Source of the DNA: Thraustochytrium sp. TN22
Lineage: Eukaryota > Sar > Bigyra > Thraustochytrida > Thraustochytriidae
NCBI GenBank assembly: GCA_013306675.1
Contig: JABLUY010000010.1
Coordinates: 62,001 to 126,000 of the forward strand
Direction: 5' to 3'
DNA length: 64,000 nucleotides
Made by a program: the position numbers and the translations under genes. The notes beneath the pieces are model-generated. The model saw only the letters and a list, made by a program, of their open reading frames with translations, did not search any database and was not told the DNA's origin. Positions 45,615-56,399 of this stretch are shown piece after piece. Each line of letters begins with the position of its first letter. The first letter of the stretch is position 1.

Positions 45615-48518
45615 ATGAGTGCGGATGAGGGCGAGGCAGCGGGCGGTAGGCTGCCGGAGCCGAGAATGGCGCCGAGCGCCGCGGCGAGCACGGCGAATCG
45701 CGACGCGCGCGCGCAAGACGCGCTGCGCATGAAGGACGAGCAGCTGCGCATGCTCACGGAGCAGAATACGAAGCTGCTCAAGTCACTCGACAAAGTGGAG
45801 GAGGAGGCCGCGCAGATCCAGAACGAGAAGCTGGCCGTCGAGGAGGAATGCCGCAAGCTCAAGGATGAAAACTTCGAGGTCAAGTCCAAAAATCGCGCCG
45901 TGGAGGCCGCGTTGCGCAAGATTGAGCAGGAGGTAGGCGATCGCGACCAGAAGATCAAGATCATGACGAGCCAGAACTCGGAGTTGCTCCGTCTGCTCGA
46001 GACGGAGGAGGCGCAGACCGCGGCGCTCGAGAAGGAGCGCAACGGGTTCCGGACCTCGTTGGAGGCGCTCAAGGATAAGTACAGCTCGCTGCTGACCACC
46101 GCCAAGACCCATGAGGAGCTGGCGGGCCGCGCGGCACGCGAGGGCCAGCTGCGCGCCGAGGAGCTGCGCCTCCTTCGGTCCGAGTGCGAGCAGCTGCGCG
46201 TGCAAAACGCCGATATGGAGCGCAAGGCGGCTGTGGAGATCGAGTCCCTGCAGGAGCAGCTCCGCGTGCGCAAGGAGAAGCAGTACCACCTGCTGGAGAA
46301 GATGCAAGCCGCCGACGAGGCCAAGCGGCAGGCCGAGGACCAGGCCGCCGCACTCACGGAGAAGATGCGCGCCCTGCATGCGCGCACCGTAGAGCTTGAG
46401 ACGCAGCTTCAGGTGGAGACCAAGGCAAAGCGCGACCAGGAGGAGGCCAATCGAGCGCTCTCCATCGAAGAGGAGAACCTGCGCCGCAGCAACGCCGACC
46501 TGCAGGACAAGGCACGGACCGCCGAAGAGGAGCGCCTGCGCATGGAGGCCGAGGCGCGCGACAGTGGTGAGCAGCTGCGCGAGATGGCCGAGAAGGTATT
46601 CCAGCTGCTCGAGCGGCTCAAGCTTGCCGAGCTCGGCAAGAACAAGTCCGTCGAGCAGCTGCGCAAGTGTGAGCAGGAGCTCGTTCAGATCAAGAAGAAG
46701 ACCTCGCGTCTGCTCAAGGAGTCTACCAAGGAAGGCAAGCAGCGCGTCAAGGCGGAGCTGGACAAGAAGGTGCTTCTGGACCAGATCCGCTCGCTCAAGA
46801 CGCACAACGCGCAGCTCGCGCACCGCTGTCGCGAGGAGGTCAAGTTTAAGCTCAAGGAAAACGAGGAGCGCACGGCCGCGGAGGAGAAGGTGCGCACGCT
46901 CGGCGGCCGCCTCTCCTTTCTGCTAAACAAGCTGCAGGCGGACGAGGAGATCAAAATCCAGCAGCGCGAAGAGATCAAGAAGATGGAGGCGCAGATCCTT
47001 ACGCTGCAGGAGCGCTCCGACGAGCTCCTTGTCAAGCTCAATAGCACGGGCGAGTCGAATCGCATCGTGACGCAGGCGATGCGCCTCAAGCAAGAGGAGG
47101 TCGAGGGCCTGCAGCTCAAGTATGCCGCGCTGCTCAAGAAGGTCCGCGGCAAGCCTGGCATGGGCAGCGCTGGCGACTTGGGCGCGCATGACAGCAGCGA
47201 GGATCGCGGTAGTGGCGGCGGCGGCGACGGCGGCGGCATGGGCGGCATGGGTGGCGACGGTGGGGACGACGACGACGAGGAGGCCACCCGCGGCGCCGGG
47301 AGGAGCAACAATGGCGACGCAGAGAACCCGGCTGAGGAGCCGAGCGCGCAGGAGGTGCGTGCTGCCGGCGGCAAGGGCCGCTTCTACCTGGACCCAAAGC
47401 CCACGCAGGGCCTCATTTTGGTGCGCGCGAAGCGCAGCTCGGCCAAGAAGATGCTGGACCGCCTCGACGTGAACGCTTTCTTGAAGCGGGCGCAAAAGAC
47501 GTCCAAGTTCAAGGAGCTCATAATCGAGAAGTTGAGCCATGTGCTCGGCCTCCTGAGTGTTGAAGAGGATGACCACCGCTACACGGTGCGCGCGCTGGAG
47601 AGCCGCAAGGATCAGATCGAGCACCTCACACGGCGAGTTTCGGGCATGCAGATGCGCATCGCGGATGAGGAGGACGCGAAGCGCAAGACGCTGCTGCGCT
47701 ACGTGCAGGTGGTCAAGACGCAGGTGGAGGATGGCGTCCTGCAGCTCGCCGAGAGCGGCATCGGCGACGAGGAGGTGCATGCGCTAGCAGCCGTGGTGCG
47801 CGGGTCGCCTTCGCTGCGCGAGTTGCACATTCGGGACAACGCCGTCACGGACTCGGGCGCTCGGGCGCTGGCGGCGCTTCTGGCAGGGCCGCCAGCCTGC
47901 TCCTTGCAGCTCGTCGACCTGCGCAACAACCTTCTTACCGAGTCCGGCGTGCGCATGCTCGCTGAGGCGCTCGAGAGGGCGCAGGCTACGCGCCACGTCT
48001 ACGTGCACGCGGGTGGCAAGATCGAGGCGCTCGGGACGCGCCCGGTCGCCGAGGACGGCGCAGAAGCTGGGCCGAACGCGCTCGCGGCCTCGGTCGCTGT
48101 GCACACCGTCTGCGTCGTGGACGCACGTGGCCAGCGCGCAGCCACGGCCGGCGACGCCGCGCAGGCGCTCGCCGAGGCCGCGCCCAGCCCTCGTGTGGGC
48201 GACGACGTCGGTGGTGCGGCGCTCAGGATACCCTCGCCGCGCGCCGGCGACGACCTTGAGGACCACGGGACGCCCAAACGCGCCAAGGCCGTGTCAAAGC
48301 GCGACCGCAAAAAGGCCAAGGAGGAGCAGAAGCTCATTCGTGCCGAGCAGGGCTGGCACGGCCGTGCGGGCGGCTTTGACCTCACGGGCGGGCCGTCATT
48401 GACCTCCACCTCATCTCCGCGAAGTGGCCCGAACCCGGCGCGTACGCAGTCCGAAGGTAATCTCCCGCCGCTCACGCCACCTGAGCGGCCTACCAAGGGC
48501 GGTTCGCCGCGCAAGTAG
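45615..48518 (+). CDS. Coiled-coil protein with C-terminal leucine-rich repeats
   Basis: 967 residues. Residues 30-515 are an almost unbroken coiled coil (DEQLRMLTEQNTKLLK at the start). A Gly/Asp/Glu-rich linker follows, with GGDGGGMGGMGG. A second helical part includes GRFYLDPKPTQGLILVRAKR and KFKELIIEKLSHVLGLL. Two or three RI-type LRRs lie at about 720-800: LRELHIRDNAVTDSGARALA and LQLVDLRNNLLTESG. The tail is basic and Pro/Ser-rich. Coiled coil plus LRR in this order is known in flagellar and basal-body proteins of protists, so a cytoskeletal role is a reasonable guess but not shown. The start ATG is the first in frame. It is divergent from, and perhaps co-expressed with, the gene at 42254. 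Confidence 0.8.
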   Translation: MSADEGEAAGGRLPEPRMAPSAAASTANRDARAQDALRMKDEQLRMLTEQNTKLLKSLDKVEEEAAQIQNEKLAVEEECRKLKDENFEVKSKNRAVEAALRKIEQEVGDRDQKIKIMTSQNSELLRLLETEEAQTAALEKERNGFRTSLEALKDKYSSLLTTAKTHEELAGRAAREGQLRAEELRLLRSECEQLRVQNADMERKAAVEIESLQEQLRVRKEKQYHLLEKMQAADEAKRQAEDQAAALTEKMRALHARTVELETQLQVETKAKRDQEEANRALSIEEENLRRSNADLQDKARTAEEERLRMEAEARDSGEQLREMAEKVFQLLERLKLAELGKNKSVEQLRKCEQELVQIKKKTSRLLKESTKEGKQRVKAELDKKVLLDQIRSLKTHNAQLAHRCREEVKFKLKENEERTAAEEKVRTLGGRLSFLLNKLQADEEIKIQQREEIKKMEAQILTLQERSDELLVKLNSTGESNRIVTQAMRLKQEEVEGLQLKYAALLKKVRGKPGMGSAGDLGAHDSSEDRGSGGGGDGGGMGGMGGDGGDDDDEEATRGAGRSNNGDAENPAEEPSAQEVRAAGGKGRFYLDPKPTQGLILVRAKRSSAKKMLDRLDVNAFLKRAQKTSKFKELIIEKLSHVLGLLSVEEDDHRYTVRALESRKDQIEHLTRRVSGMQMRIADEEDAKRKTLLRYVQVVKTQVEDGVLQLAESGIGDEEVHALAAVVRGSPSLRELHIRDNAVTDSGARALAALLAGPPACSLQLVDLRNNLLTESGVRMLAEALERAQATRHVYVHAGGKIEALGTRPVAEDGAEAGPNALAASVAVHTVCVVDARGQRAATAGDAAQALAEAAPSPRVGDDVGGAALRIPSPRAGDDLEDHGTPKRAKAVSKRDRKKAKEEQKLIRAEQGWHGRAGGFDLTGGPSLTSTSSPRSGPNPARTQSEGNLPPLTPPERPTKGGSPRK

Positions 48519-48801
48519 TCTGACTGAACGTAAGAGAAAAACGCACCATGTAACTTACAAACCTCACTGTGTGCTTTCCCATGACGCGACTGGGAGACCT
48601 CGTTCTCTTCCTTATCCTCGTCGGTCTCCTTTGTTTTCTTTGCAAATTGAGAGGGACACCCTGAGGTCATCGTGCGACGCGCCTCCTTTTTGGGGTTCGG
48701 GCGATGATCAGGCCTCCTTCCTTTCTCTTGCCGGGTTCCCTTTCGCGGAAGTCGTTCACACGTCACCGTACCCGTCGCTCGCGCCAACCATAGTTTACTC
48801 A

Positions 48802-49024
48802 TCATACAATAGGGTCGATCAATCGCTTCTTGAGGGGTGGTGGGCCGCCATGGCCCTCCTCCTCCTCCTCCTCTTCCTCCTCGGCATGAACGCGGTCGTG
48901 ATCGTGCGCCTCCCCGACGCCGAGATGACCACCGCCACTTGCGTCGATCATTCCACCATCAACTTCTGGCTGCGCCTGCTGATGCGGCTCTTCCTCTTCC
49001 TGCAGCCGCCCCCGGCCACGCTGC

Positions 49025-49074
<50 letters not shown>

Positions 49075-50283
49075 AGGCTGAGGCTGCTGCAGGTCCCCGT
49101 CAACAGCACCAACGGCAGCAGCAACACCCAGGGAGCTGCCCGCCGTGAGGTAGAGAGAGAGCTTGACGTGCTCCTCGTGCTCCTTATCGGCCAGGTCATC
49201 ATCCTGTGCAGGCCCCGGGGGAGGCGGGTCCGCCGCCCCGGAGGCCATCACAGCAGACGGCGCAGCGCCCGAGGGTGCAGCATCCGGCGGCGCGACGTGG
49301 TGGTCCAGGACAGTGGCCAGCTCAAGGGCGTGCGCGTGCTGCCTGTCGCCCTCGTCGTCGTCATGGGGGTTGTGATCGTGGTCGTCCGCGACGACGTCGG
49401 CGCCGTCATCGTGGTAGTTTTCATTGGCGTCCTCCTCGTCGTGGTCGTCGTGGTGCGGGCCCTCGCCGCGCATGGCCTGCAAAGCGTCAAGCGAGGCAAG
49501 TGGGACGTCGGCTGCGGCGGCCTGCGCCACGGCGGTGGCGTGCAGAAGGTCGATTTCGTGCATGCTCCGGTTGCGGTCGATGTTCTCGTGCATAATGCAG
49601 CGGCCGCTGCGCGTGCGCGCGCGGCGCGAGCAGGCCGGCTCAATGCAAGGGCCGGTGTGGTCGGCGCAGAGGCCGGTACGGGGCTGCGCCGGCTGCGCGC
49701 AGTTGGGCACCTCGCAGGGCTTGCCGCCGCCATGGCGCAGGCAGTGGCCGGACCTGGCCAGCGCGGACTTGGTGCAGCCGGGCGCAGCGCAGCGCTCGCC
49801 GCCGCCGTGGCGAACGCAAAAGTCCGTGTTGCCGCGCGTGGACTTATCGCAGCCGGCCGCGGCGCAGCGGCGGCCGCCGCCGTGCGCGTAGCAGTAGCGC
49901 GCCGTCTGCTGCGTGCCCTGCACGCGGCGGAAGCAGCCCTCGCGCTCGCACTGCTTGCCGCCGCCGTGCTCCACACACAGCCCGCGGGCCCTGCTCACCT
50001 TGTCGCAGCCGGGCTGCGAGCAGCGCGCGCCGCCGCCGTGCGCCTGGCACAGGCTCGACCTGCCCTGCGCCGCGCGCTCGCAGCCCGCCTCCGCGCAGCG
50101 CCGCCCGCCGCCGTGCCGCACGCAGCGCCCGCGGCTCTTCGCGTACCGCGCGCAGCCCTCCGCGCCGCACCGCCTCCGCTCCCCGCGCGCCGCGCCGCCT
50201 CGCGCCGCGCCGCCGCCGCCCGCCTCCATGCCCGCCCTCTCCCTCCCCGTCTCGCCGCTCTCGCCGCTCTCGCCATTCGCCAT
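48802..50283 (-). CDS. Zinc-finger repeat protein (CxxH-GGG type) with polyQ and acidic tail
   Basis: 493 residues from the ATG at 50283 (MANGESGESGE). Eight tandem Cys/His modules fill residues 35-230: Cx4Cx9-12CxxH, six followed by GGG, as in RRCGAEGC then CVRHGGG. Module 4 has a longer spacer, and the last two lose the GGG (ADHTG, IMHEN). Such repeats occur in WRKY19-like and many oomycete zinc-finger proteins, where they are taken to bind DNA or protein. The C-terminal half is His/Asp-rich (HHDDHDEEDANE), carries a Gln run encoded by 16 CAG codons, then a Glu run and LKKRLIDPIV. The frame remains open far upstream into the neighbouring gene on the other strand, which is not believed. Nuclear regulator is inferred. 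Confidence 0.75.
49027..49074 (-). repeat. CAG trinucleotide repeat encoding polyglutamine
   Basis: Sixteen uninterrupted CTG triplets on the plus strand, read as CAG (Gln) in the zinc-finger gene. They are preceded in the protein by QQPQPQ. Confidence 0.95.
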
Positions 50284-50943
50284 TGACAATCTGATTCTCC
50301 CCTCGGACTCGCTCGCCGCCACCCACTCGCGCCGCCACTCGCGCGCGCCCGCCGCACACCCCCTGTGGCCGCGCCGCGCGGACCCCTCCCGCCGGCCGGC
50401 CCCGCGAGGCCCCGCGCCGCGCCGCGCCGCGCCGCGCCGCGCCGCCCGCGCCGCGCGCCGCCGCCGCCGCCGCGCGCCCCCGAGCGCCGCCGCCCCCCGT
50501 CGCCCGCGCGGCTCGCCTCGGCCGGGGCGGACGCGCGCCTGCTCGCAGGTGGCAGCCAGGCGGGACCGCGGCCTCGTGAGGATGCGAGCCCAGCCAGCGT
50601 CATGGCGGGCGCTCCCGGCGCTGTCGGCGCGCGGCGCGCGCGCGGGCTGGGCGGCGGCCGGCGGGCCGGCGGCCAGCGCCTGCCCGCCCGCCCGCCCGCC
50701 CGCTGCCTCCCGCGCGGCGGGCCGCCCGCCCGCCCGCGCGCGCGCGCGGCGCGGCGCGGCGCGGCCATGGCGGCTGCGCTTTTTGAATTTGAACGCGCGC
50801 GGCGGCGGCGCGCGGCCCGAGCGCGCGCGGCGGCGCGCGCGGCGGCGAGCGGCGGCGGCGGCGCGGCGCGCGGCGGCGAGCGGCGGCGCAGCGGCTGCCC
50901 CGGGTGGCCCGGGTGCGGCGCGCGGGCGGCGGCCACGGCGGCC
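50284..50943. promoter_or_regulatory. Bidirectional GC-extreme promoter region
   Basis: 660 bp between the divergent zinc-finger and channel genes. It has long GCGCCGCC runs (50405-50500) and CCGCCCGCC runs (50690-50745). A short AT island, TTTTTGAATTTGAACGCGC, lies at about 50779. The channel frame is open through much of it, with further ATGs at 50602 and 50767, so the channel N-terminus may lie here. Confidence 0.45.
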
Positions 50944-52512
50944 ATGGGCTGGGGCCAGGCGGCGGCGGCCGCCGGCGCGGCGCTCTACATCGCTTGGAGC
51001 GAGGTGGAGCGCCTGCGGCTGCAGCGGTCCGTGGCGGCGCTGGCGGCGGCGCGCGACGCGGCGGCCGCCGGCGCTGGCGGCGACGCGCAAGACGGAGCGG
51101 CGGCGCCGGCCGCCGCGTCGGCGTGGCTGGAGGAGGTGCCCCACGACGTGTACGTGCACGCGGCGCTCTTCGTGCTCGTCGCGGGGTGGCTCGTGCGCTT
51201 CTTGATGAACGAGCTGGCGCTGGTGAATGTGAACAGGTCCCAGGAGCAGCAGAACGCGGACGGCAGCGACGCGGCCTCGGACGGAGCGGACGCCGCGACG
51301 CGGTGGTCGCGGCCGTCGAGCCAGGAGCACGTGCGCATCAAGGAGCGCCTCCACGAGACGCTGTCGTTTAGCCTACGCGAGTTCATCTTCTACCGCATGG
51401 ACTATCTGCTGAGCACGTGGTCCAGCGCCAAGCCTGTGGCGCTCCTGCTGGCCACTTACCTCCTCATCATGATGGGCGCCACGCTGTACTGGGCGCTCAG
51501 CACGACGTCCGACGTGTCCTTTTCTGAGGCCGTCTGGGTGGCCTGGACCTTTGTGGCGGACCCGGGCACGCACGCAGAGGAGCGCGGCCGCGCCGAGCGC
51601 TTCGTCGCGCTCATGCTCACCATCGGCGGCATGCTCATCTTCGCGCTCATGATTGGTATCGTGGCGGACGGCGTCTCGGACCTGCTCGACGACCTCAAGA
51701 AGGGCCGCAGCCGCGTCATTGAGAGCGGTCACACGCTCATCCTCGGCTGGTCCGACAAGGTCGTGCCCACGATTCGCGAGCTGGCCATCGCCAACGAGAG
51801 CGAGTACGGCGGCGTCGTCGTCCTTTTGTGCGAGCGCCAAAAGGAGGAGATGGAGGCCGACCTGTCCAGCGCGCTCACCTCGGAGCAGCTCCTGGGCACC
51901 AAGGTTATCTGCCGCAGTGGCAGCCCGCTCATCATGACGGACCTGCTCAAGGTGTCGGCGCAGACGGCCAAGGCCGTCATCGTGCTCTCAGACCCGGACG
52001 TGGACGCCGATGAGTCTGACGCGCGCGCTGTGCGCATCGTCATGTCGCTCACGGGCATTGACGTGCGCTGCCACATTGTCGTGGAGATGTGCGACGTCGA
52101 CAACCGCGAGCTCGTGTTACTCGTCGGCAAGGGCAACGTGGAGACCGTTGTGGCGCACGACATCATCGGGCGACTCATGATCCAGTGCGCGCGCCAGCCC
52201 GGGCTCGCGCAAATCCTCGAGCAGCTCCTTGGCTTCGCCGGCGACGAGTTCTACCTGCAAGAGTGGCCGCAGCTGCGCGGCAAGACCTTTTTGGACGCCT
52301 CCTTCGCCTTCGACCAGGCTGTGCCCATTGGCATAAAGCCGGCCGACCCGGACGCCGCGGCGCGCCAGCTGCAGATGATTCGCATGCGGCGCAATAGCAG
52401 CGGCGGCGGCGGCGGTGTTCCCGGTAGCGCCCTCAGCAGTCCCACGTCACGCTCGCGCGGCTCGCGCCGCTCGCGTTCCTCGATCGATTCTGCGGCCGCC
52501 CTCGTAGGCAGC

Positions 52513-52547
<35 letters not shown>

Positions 52548-54315
52548 GAGCGGGAGCGGCGGCGGGCTGCCCATGCCGCCTCGGCCTTCTTCGCCGCACC
52601 GCAACAACGCACGCTCGCACCGCAGCTCCTCGGACCCGACTGCGTCCTCGTCCTTGGCCCACGCTGCGCCCCGCGACCTGCGTCGCACCATGGCGGACCG
52701 CCGTGCCGCCGCAGCTGCATCCGCTGTCGGCGAGGGGGATGAAGACGAGGACGAGGACGAGGACGAGGACTCCGGGTCCGAGGAAGAGACCGAGGACCGG
52801 CCCGGGGCGCGCGCGCCGAGCCCGCTCAACCTCGCGTGGCGCCCGCCGTCCCTTGGCGCAGGCTCCGTGCACTCGTCGTCACGCTCGCGCGCGGGCTCGG
52901 TCAGCTCCATCTTCGGTCACGGCCCGCGTACCGTGCTGCTCAATCCGCCGGACGACTACGTGCTGCAGCCTGGCGATCAGGTGCTCGTCATCGCCGAGGA
53001 CGACGACTCGTACGACGCGTCCACGGACGGCGAGCCGGTCAACGAGGCCGCGCAGACCGCGCGCTTTTCAGTCAACGCGCAACACCCGATGCACTTTGTG
53101 CGCGATCCTGAGCGCCTGCTCTTCTGCGGCTGGCGCCGCGATATGGACGACATGATCTCGGAGCTCGACAAGCTGGTTGTCAAGAACAGCGAGCTGGTGC
53201 TCATGTCGACGATCCCGACCAAGACGCGCTTGCGTCGCTTCAAGGACGCCAAGAAGCTCGACCTCAACAACCTGCGCAACTTGCGCATCGTGCATGAGGA
53301 GGGCAACCCGGTGCTGCGCCGCCAGCTCGAGAAGCTCCCGCTCGAGGAGTTCAGCTCCGTGCTCATCCTCGCGGATGAAGCCTTCGAGACCAACATGCAG
53401 ACGGCTGACTCGCGCTCGCTCGCCAGCATGCTGCTCATTCGGGACATCATCGAGAAGCGCCAAGCCTTTGCGCTCGCGCAGCTCGCCGACCTTGACCCAT
53501 ACGGCCTGGGCGCCTCGCAGTCTGCCGCGTCCACCAATATCGGCCGCTACCCGAGCAACGGGAGTCGTGGCCGGAGCGGCAGCCCTGCGCCGCGCCAGCG
53601 CATCGACGCGCCGCCCCCCGCGCAGCGGCCCACGAGCCCGCGCAAGCACCCGGGTAATGGCAAGGGCGCTACGTCCGCGGCGGTGCCGGAGGAGGACGAG
53701 CGCAAGGCGCACCGGTCCGCGCGCCGCGACGAGGACGCGACGTCCTCGGACGAGGACGATGCGCTCAATGAGATTCTGTCGCGGCGCGACGGTGCCGCCC
53801 GCGGCAGGTCGAACAACCCGACCGAGCAGGCGGAGGCCCGTCTGCGTCGCCAGAGCTCCGCGGAGGCGCGCGAGGAGATCAAACGCACCTGGTGCCCGCG
53901 CGAGCACCGCGGGGAGAAGCTCGAGCTGGACACCATCATCATCTCCGAGATTCTTGACTCGCGCACCAAGTCGCTCATTTCCGTGGCCGAGGTGAGTGAC
54001 TACGTTATGTCGAACGAGATTGTGGCCTGCGCCATGGCCATGGTGGCGGAGGACCGCTCGATCAACATAGTGCTCTCCGAGCTGCTCTCGGCGTCCGGTT
54101 GCGAGATTCAGGTCCGCTCCTGCCTCGAGTACTGCGAGCAGGGCGAGGTCCTGGACTGGTGGACCATCATGGCCCGCGCGCGCAAGCGTTGCGAGGTCGC
54201 CGTGGGCTACAAGCCGCGCGACCATTCCGAGGCGCTCATTAACCCGCGCAAGAAGTCCAAGCTCCGTGTCTGGTCCCGTGGCGACTCCATCGTCGTTCTC
54301 ACGTCCGGGCCCTGA
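50944..54315 (+). CDS. CASTOR/POLLUX (DMI1)-type RCK cation channel
   Basis: 1123 residues from the ATG at 50944 (ATGs at 50602 and 50767 are alternatives). Membrane segments lie near residues 65-85 and 155-245. The pore has AWTFVADPGTHAEE where the plant channels have ADSGNHA. The RCK part matches the family closely: RKGKS-like LKKGRSRVIESGHTLILGWSDK, AIANES, VICRSGSPLI, SDARAVRIVMSLTG, VEMCDVDNREL, and VAHDIIGRLMIQCARQPGLAQ. A second RCK-like half runs to the C-terminus. Plant homologues are nuclear-envelope channels (K+/Ca2+) needed for calcium oscillation. The protein is about 250 residues longer than those because of insertions: a Ser-rich, polyglycine and Asp/Glu-run segment (about 480-630) and an acidic one near 870-970. 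Confidence 0.88.
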
Positions 54316-54693
54316 GAGAGAGAGAGAGCGAGAGAAGGAAAAGAAGGAGGAGAGAGTTGTGCGAGGAGGTCAGCGAGCGGCGCGGCGCGTCCGGCTCAAG
54401 CGGTGCGGCGTGTCGAGCGACACCTCGCGTCAAGCGGCACCACGCGTCAAGCGGCACCACGCGTCAAGCGGCACCACGCGTCAAGCAGCACCACGCGTCA
54501 AGCAGCACGCTTCTGGGCGCCGAATAGATCTTCTCGTCGAGCGAGACGCACTCCGTGGCTTGCACCGCGGAGCCTCGCCAGACACTCAGCTGTGTACATG
54601 CCTGCACTCTTACGACCAGCGAACATACCCAACCAGGTTGACACCCGTTTCTTTTTGGTTTTGAGCGCCTCCGCCTTGCATTGCGAAAGTGCG

Positions 54694-54724
<31 letters not shown>

Positions 54725-54762
54725 CTATCGCTCTGTACGCCGAGCCATGAACAATTATTCAA
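54316..54762. other. Convergent 3' region with purine, 17-bp and CT/CG repeats
   Basis: Between the channel stop and the stop of the gene at 54763. A GA-rich tract at 54316-54355 is followed by a 17-bp tandem repeat and by (CT)n(CG)n at about 54697-54723. No gene is seen. Confidence 0.6.
54427..54511. repeat. 17-bp tandem repeat GCGTCAAGCGGCACCAC
   Basis: Five units start at 54427, 54444, 54461, 54478 and 54495; the last two have CAGCA for CGGCA. A degenerate unit precedes them. It begins 112 bases after the channel stop. Confidence 0.9.
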
Positions 54763-55773
54763 TCACTTGCTTGCGCTGATAAGATCGGCAAGGCGCGCCA
54801 TCTGCTCCGCTGACAGTTCGATGTCCAAGGTACCCGTATCGCTTTCGGCCGTTCTGCCGCCGGCGAACTGACTGCGATGCCATGGCTTGGCCGAGGCACG
54901 CAGACGCTGCTGCGTCGACGGCTGAGGCGCTTCGCCCTCAGACATGGACTTACGTGCAAGCACCTCGGCGCGCAGGGACTGGGTGCGCTCGCTGGAGCGA
55001 TAATATACGAAGGACTTGCGGCCCTTGGCCGCGGCGCCGCCCATGGCGCCCGGCGTGGTGTCCGAGGCACGCTCGAGACTGTCTTGCCAGAAGCGGTCCG
55101 TCTCGATCTTGCCGCGCGCCGATGGGGAGAGCACGACGCCAGCAGCCCGCAGGCTCGCCACGAAGGTCTTTGAGCTCTCCATGACGGCCAGCACGTCCTC
55201 TTGGCAGCCCAAGGTGAGCAGGTGTTTGCCGTAGCCCGTGGCGACCTCATAGGGCACGCCGGAGCGCAGGAGAAGCGGCACGATGGTGTAGTCGATGAAC
55301 TGCTCATCGATGGGCGTGGTGCGGAGCAAAACCTTCTTACCGCCCACAACCGAGTACCGGGGAGCGCGCGGCGGCGCAGTGGCAGTTGTTGCTGCTCTCG
55401 CGGTCGTGCTGGTCTTGCGCTTGGTGCCGTTGTGAGGCCGTACCGAGGAGGGCTGCGTATAATCGGACTGTGCGCGCGAGAGGGATGGGCCCGCGAGGGG
55501 AGGCGGCGGTGGTGGCACCGAGCGCTCCTCTGCGGCACTCAGCGAGAGCTCCATCCGCTCGGCTGGCGGACGCCGCATCCAGGAGAAGTCCGAGAGGTCC
55601 GAGCTGCCGCGCATGAGCTCTCTGGAAGGCGGCTCCGCGGCACGTGTTGATTGCCTGCGCGCCGCAAAGCTGCTCTTACGCGCGACAGCCAGCTTGTTCG
55701 ACAGCCTGCGCAAGGATGAGCGTCGCGACACGCCCGGCGCGCCGCGCTCGCCTTTGGACTCGGCCGCGCCCAT
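54763..55773 (-). CDS. Unknown protein with N-myristoylation signal
   Basis: 336 residues, not recognised. It begins MGAAESKGER: Gly2 and Ser6 fit the N-myristoylation consensus, and basic residues (SSLRRLSNKLAVARK) follow, as in lipid-anchored membrane proteins. The first 150 residues are Ser/Arg/Pro-rich with a PPPPPPP run and likely phosphosites (RRSS, RKSS). A compact, better-ordered segment lies at about 150-215, from GGKKVLLRTTPIDEQFID through GYGKHLLTLGC to LRAAGV. It has predicted helices like a small alpha-helical domain, and a second one at the C-terminus (IELSAEQMARLADLI). ATG at 55773. It converges on the channel gene. Confidence 0.7.
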   Translation of the reverse strand: MGAAESKGERGAPGVSRRSSLRRLSNKLAVARKSSFAARRQSTRAAEPPSRELMRGSSDLSDFSWMRRPPAERMELSLSAAEERSVPPPPPPLAGPSLSRAQSDYTQPSSVRPHNGTKRKTSTTARAATTATAPPRAPRYSVVGGKKVLLRTTPIDEQFIDYTIVPLLLRSGVPYEVATGYGKHLLTLGCQEDVLAVMESSKTFVASLRAAGVVLSPSARGKIETDRFWQDSLERASDTTPGAMGGAAAKGRKSFVYYRSSERTQSLRAEVLARKSMSEGEAPQPSTQQRLRASAKPWHRSQFAGGRTAESDTGTLDIELSAEQMARLADLISASK

Positions 55774-56399
55774 GCTCGCTCGCTTGCTCGCTTGCTCGCT
55801 GGCCGCGCGTGGAGGCGAGGCGTTTCCGATCTACGACGCCAGAGCGGGGCCTCCGTCTCGCGCCACGCGCGCAAAGAGTCCAAGCGCGCCGGCGAGCGTT
55901 GCCTCCCTCGCCCAGTCCAGGTGGGGGCGCGTGCAGTGATGATGAAGGAGTGAGACTCGGAAGCAGCCTGTGGCACTCACCATCACTCAAACGGTGTGCG
56001 CGAGGACCCCGTCCGCGGTTGTACTCTACAAGTTTGCAAGGTCTGCAGTCACGGTGCCTTCCCTTACGTGAGAAGCAGAGGGCGAGCAAAGCAGTCAAGA
56101 AGCAGATGGCGATCAAATCAGTGCGTTTTTGTGACTCAGGACTCTCCGTTTGCATATCTTTGGCGTGGTACAGATAATCTCGGATGGAAGCAAATGGCGC
56201 CTCTGCCAGCTCCTCGCGCTGGGCTGGTTGACGTGACTCACAGCGAGAGTAGAGAGCATGCACGTGCCTCAACTTGCTCCTTGCGTACCGCCGCATGTGG
56301 CGGTCGTCTTTTGTTTTTGTTTTTTAGAAGACCACCCCAGGCTCCCGGTCAGGCCGCTGAGGCTGGCAGCTCGCGACCACCATCAGCTTTCAAAGTAAG
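55774..56399. other. Intergenic region between minus-strand genes
   Basis: 626 bp holding the upstream region of the 54763 gene and the 3' end of the MiaB gene. A CTTGCTCG run lies at 55775-55800. A run of T residues (TTTGTTTTTGTTTTTTAG) lies at about 56309-56328, close to the MiaB stop. No gene is seen. Confidence 0.45.

Noticed and set aside
50284-51354. N-terminal extension of the zinc-finger protein
   Set aside because: The extension would run antisense through the channel gene's conserved N-terminal region and has no zinc modules. The ATG at 50283 is the sensible start.
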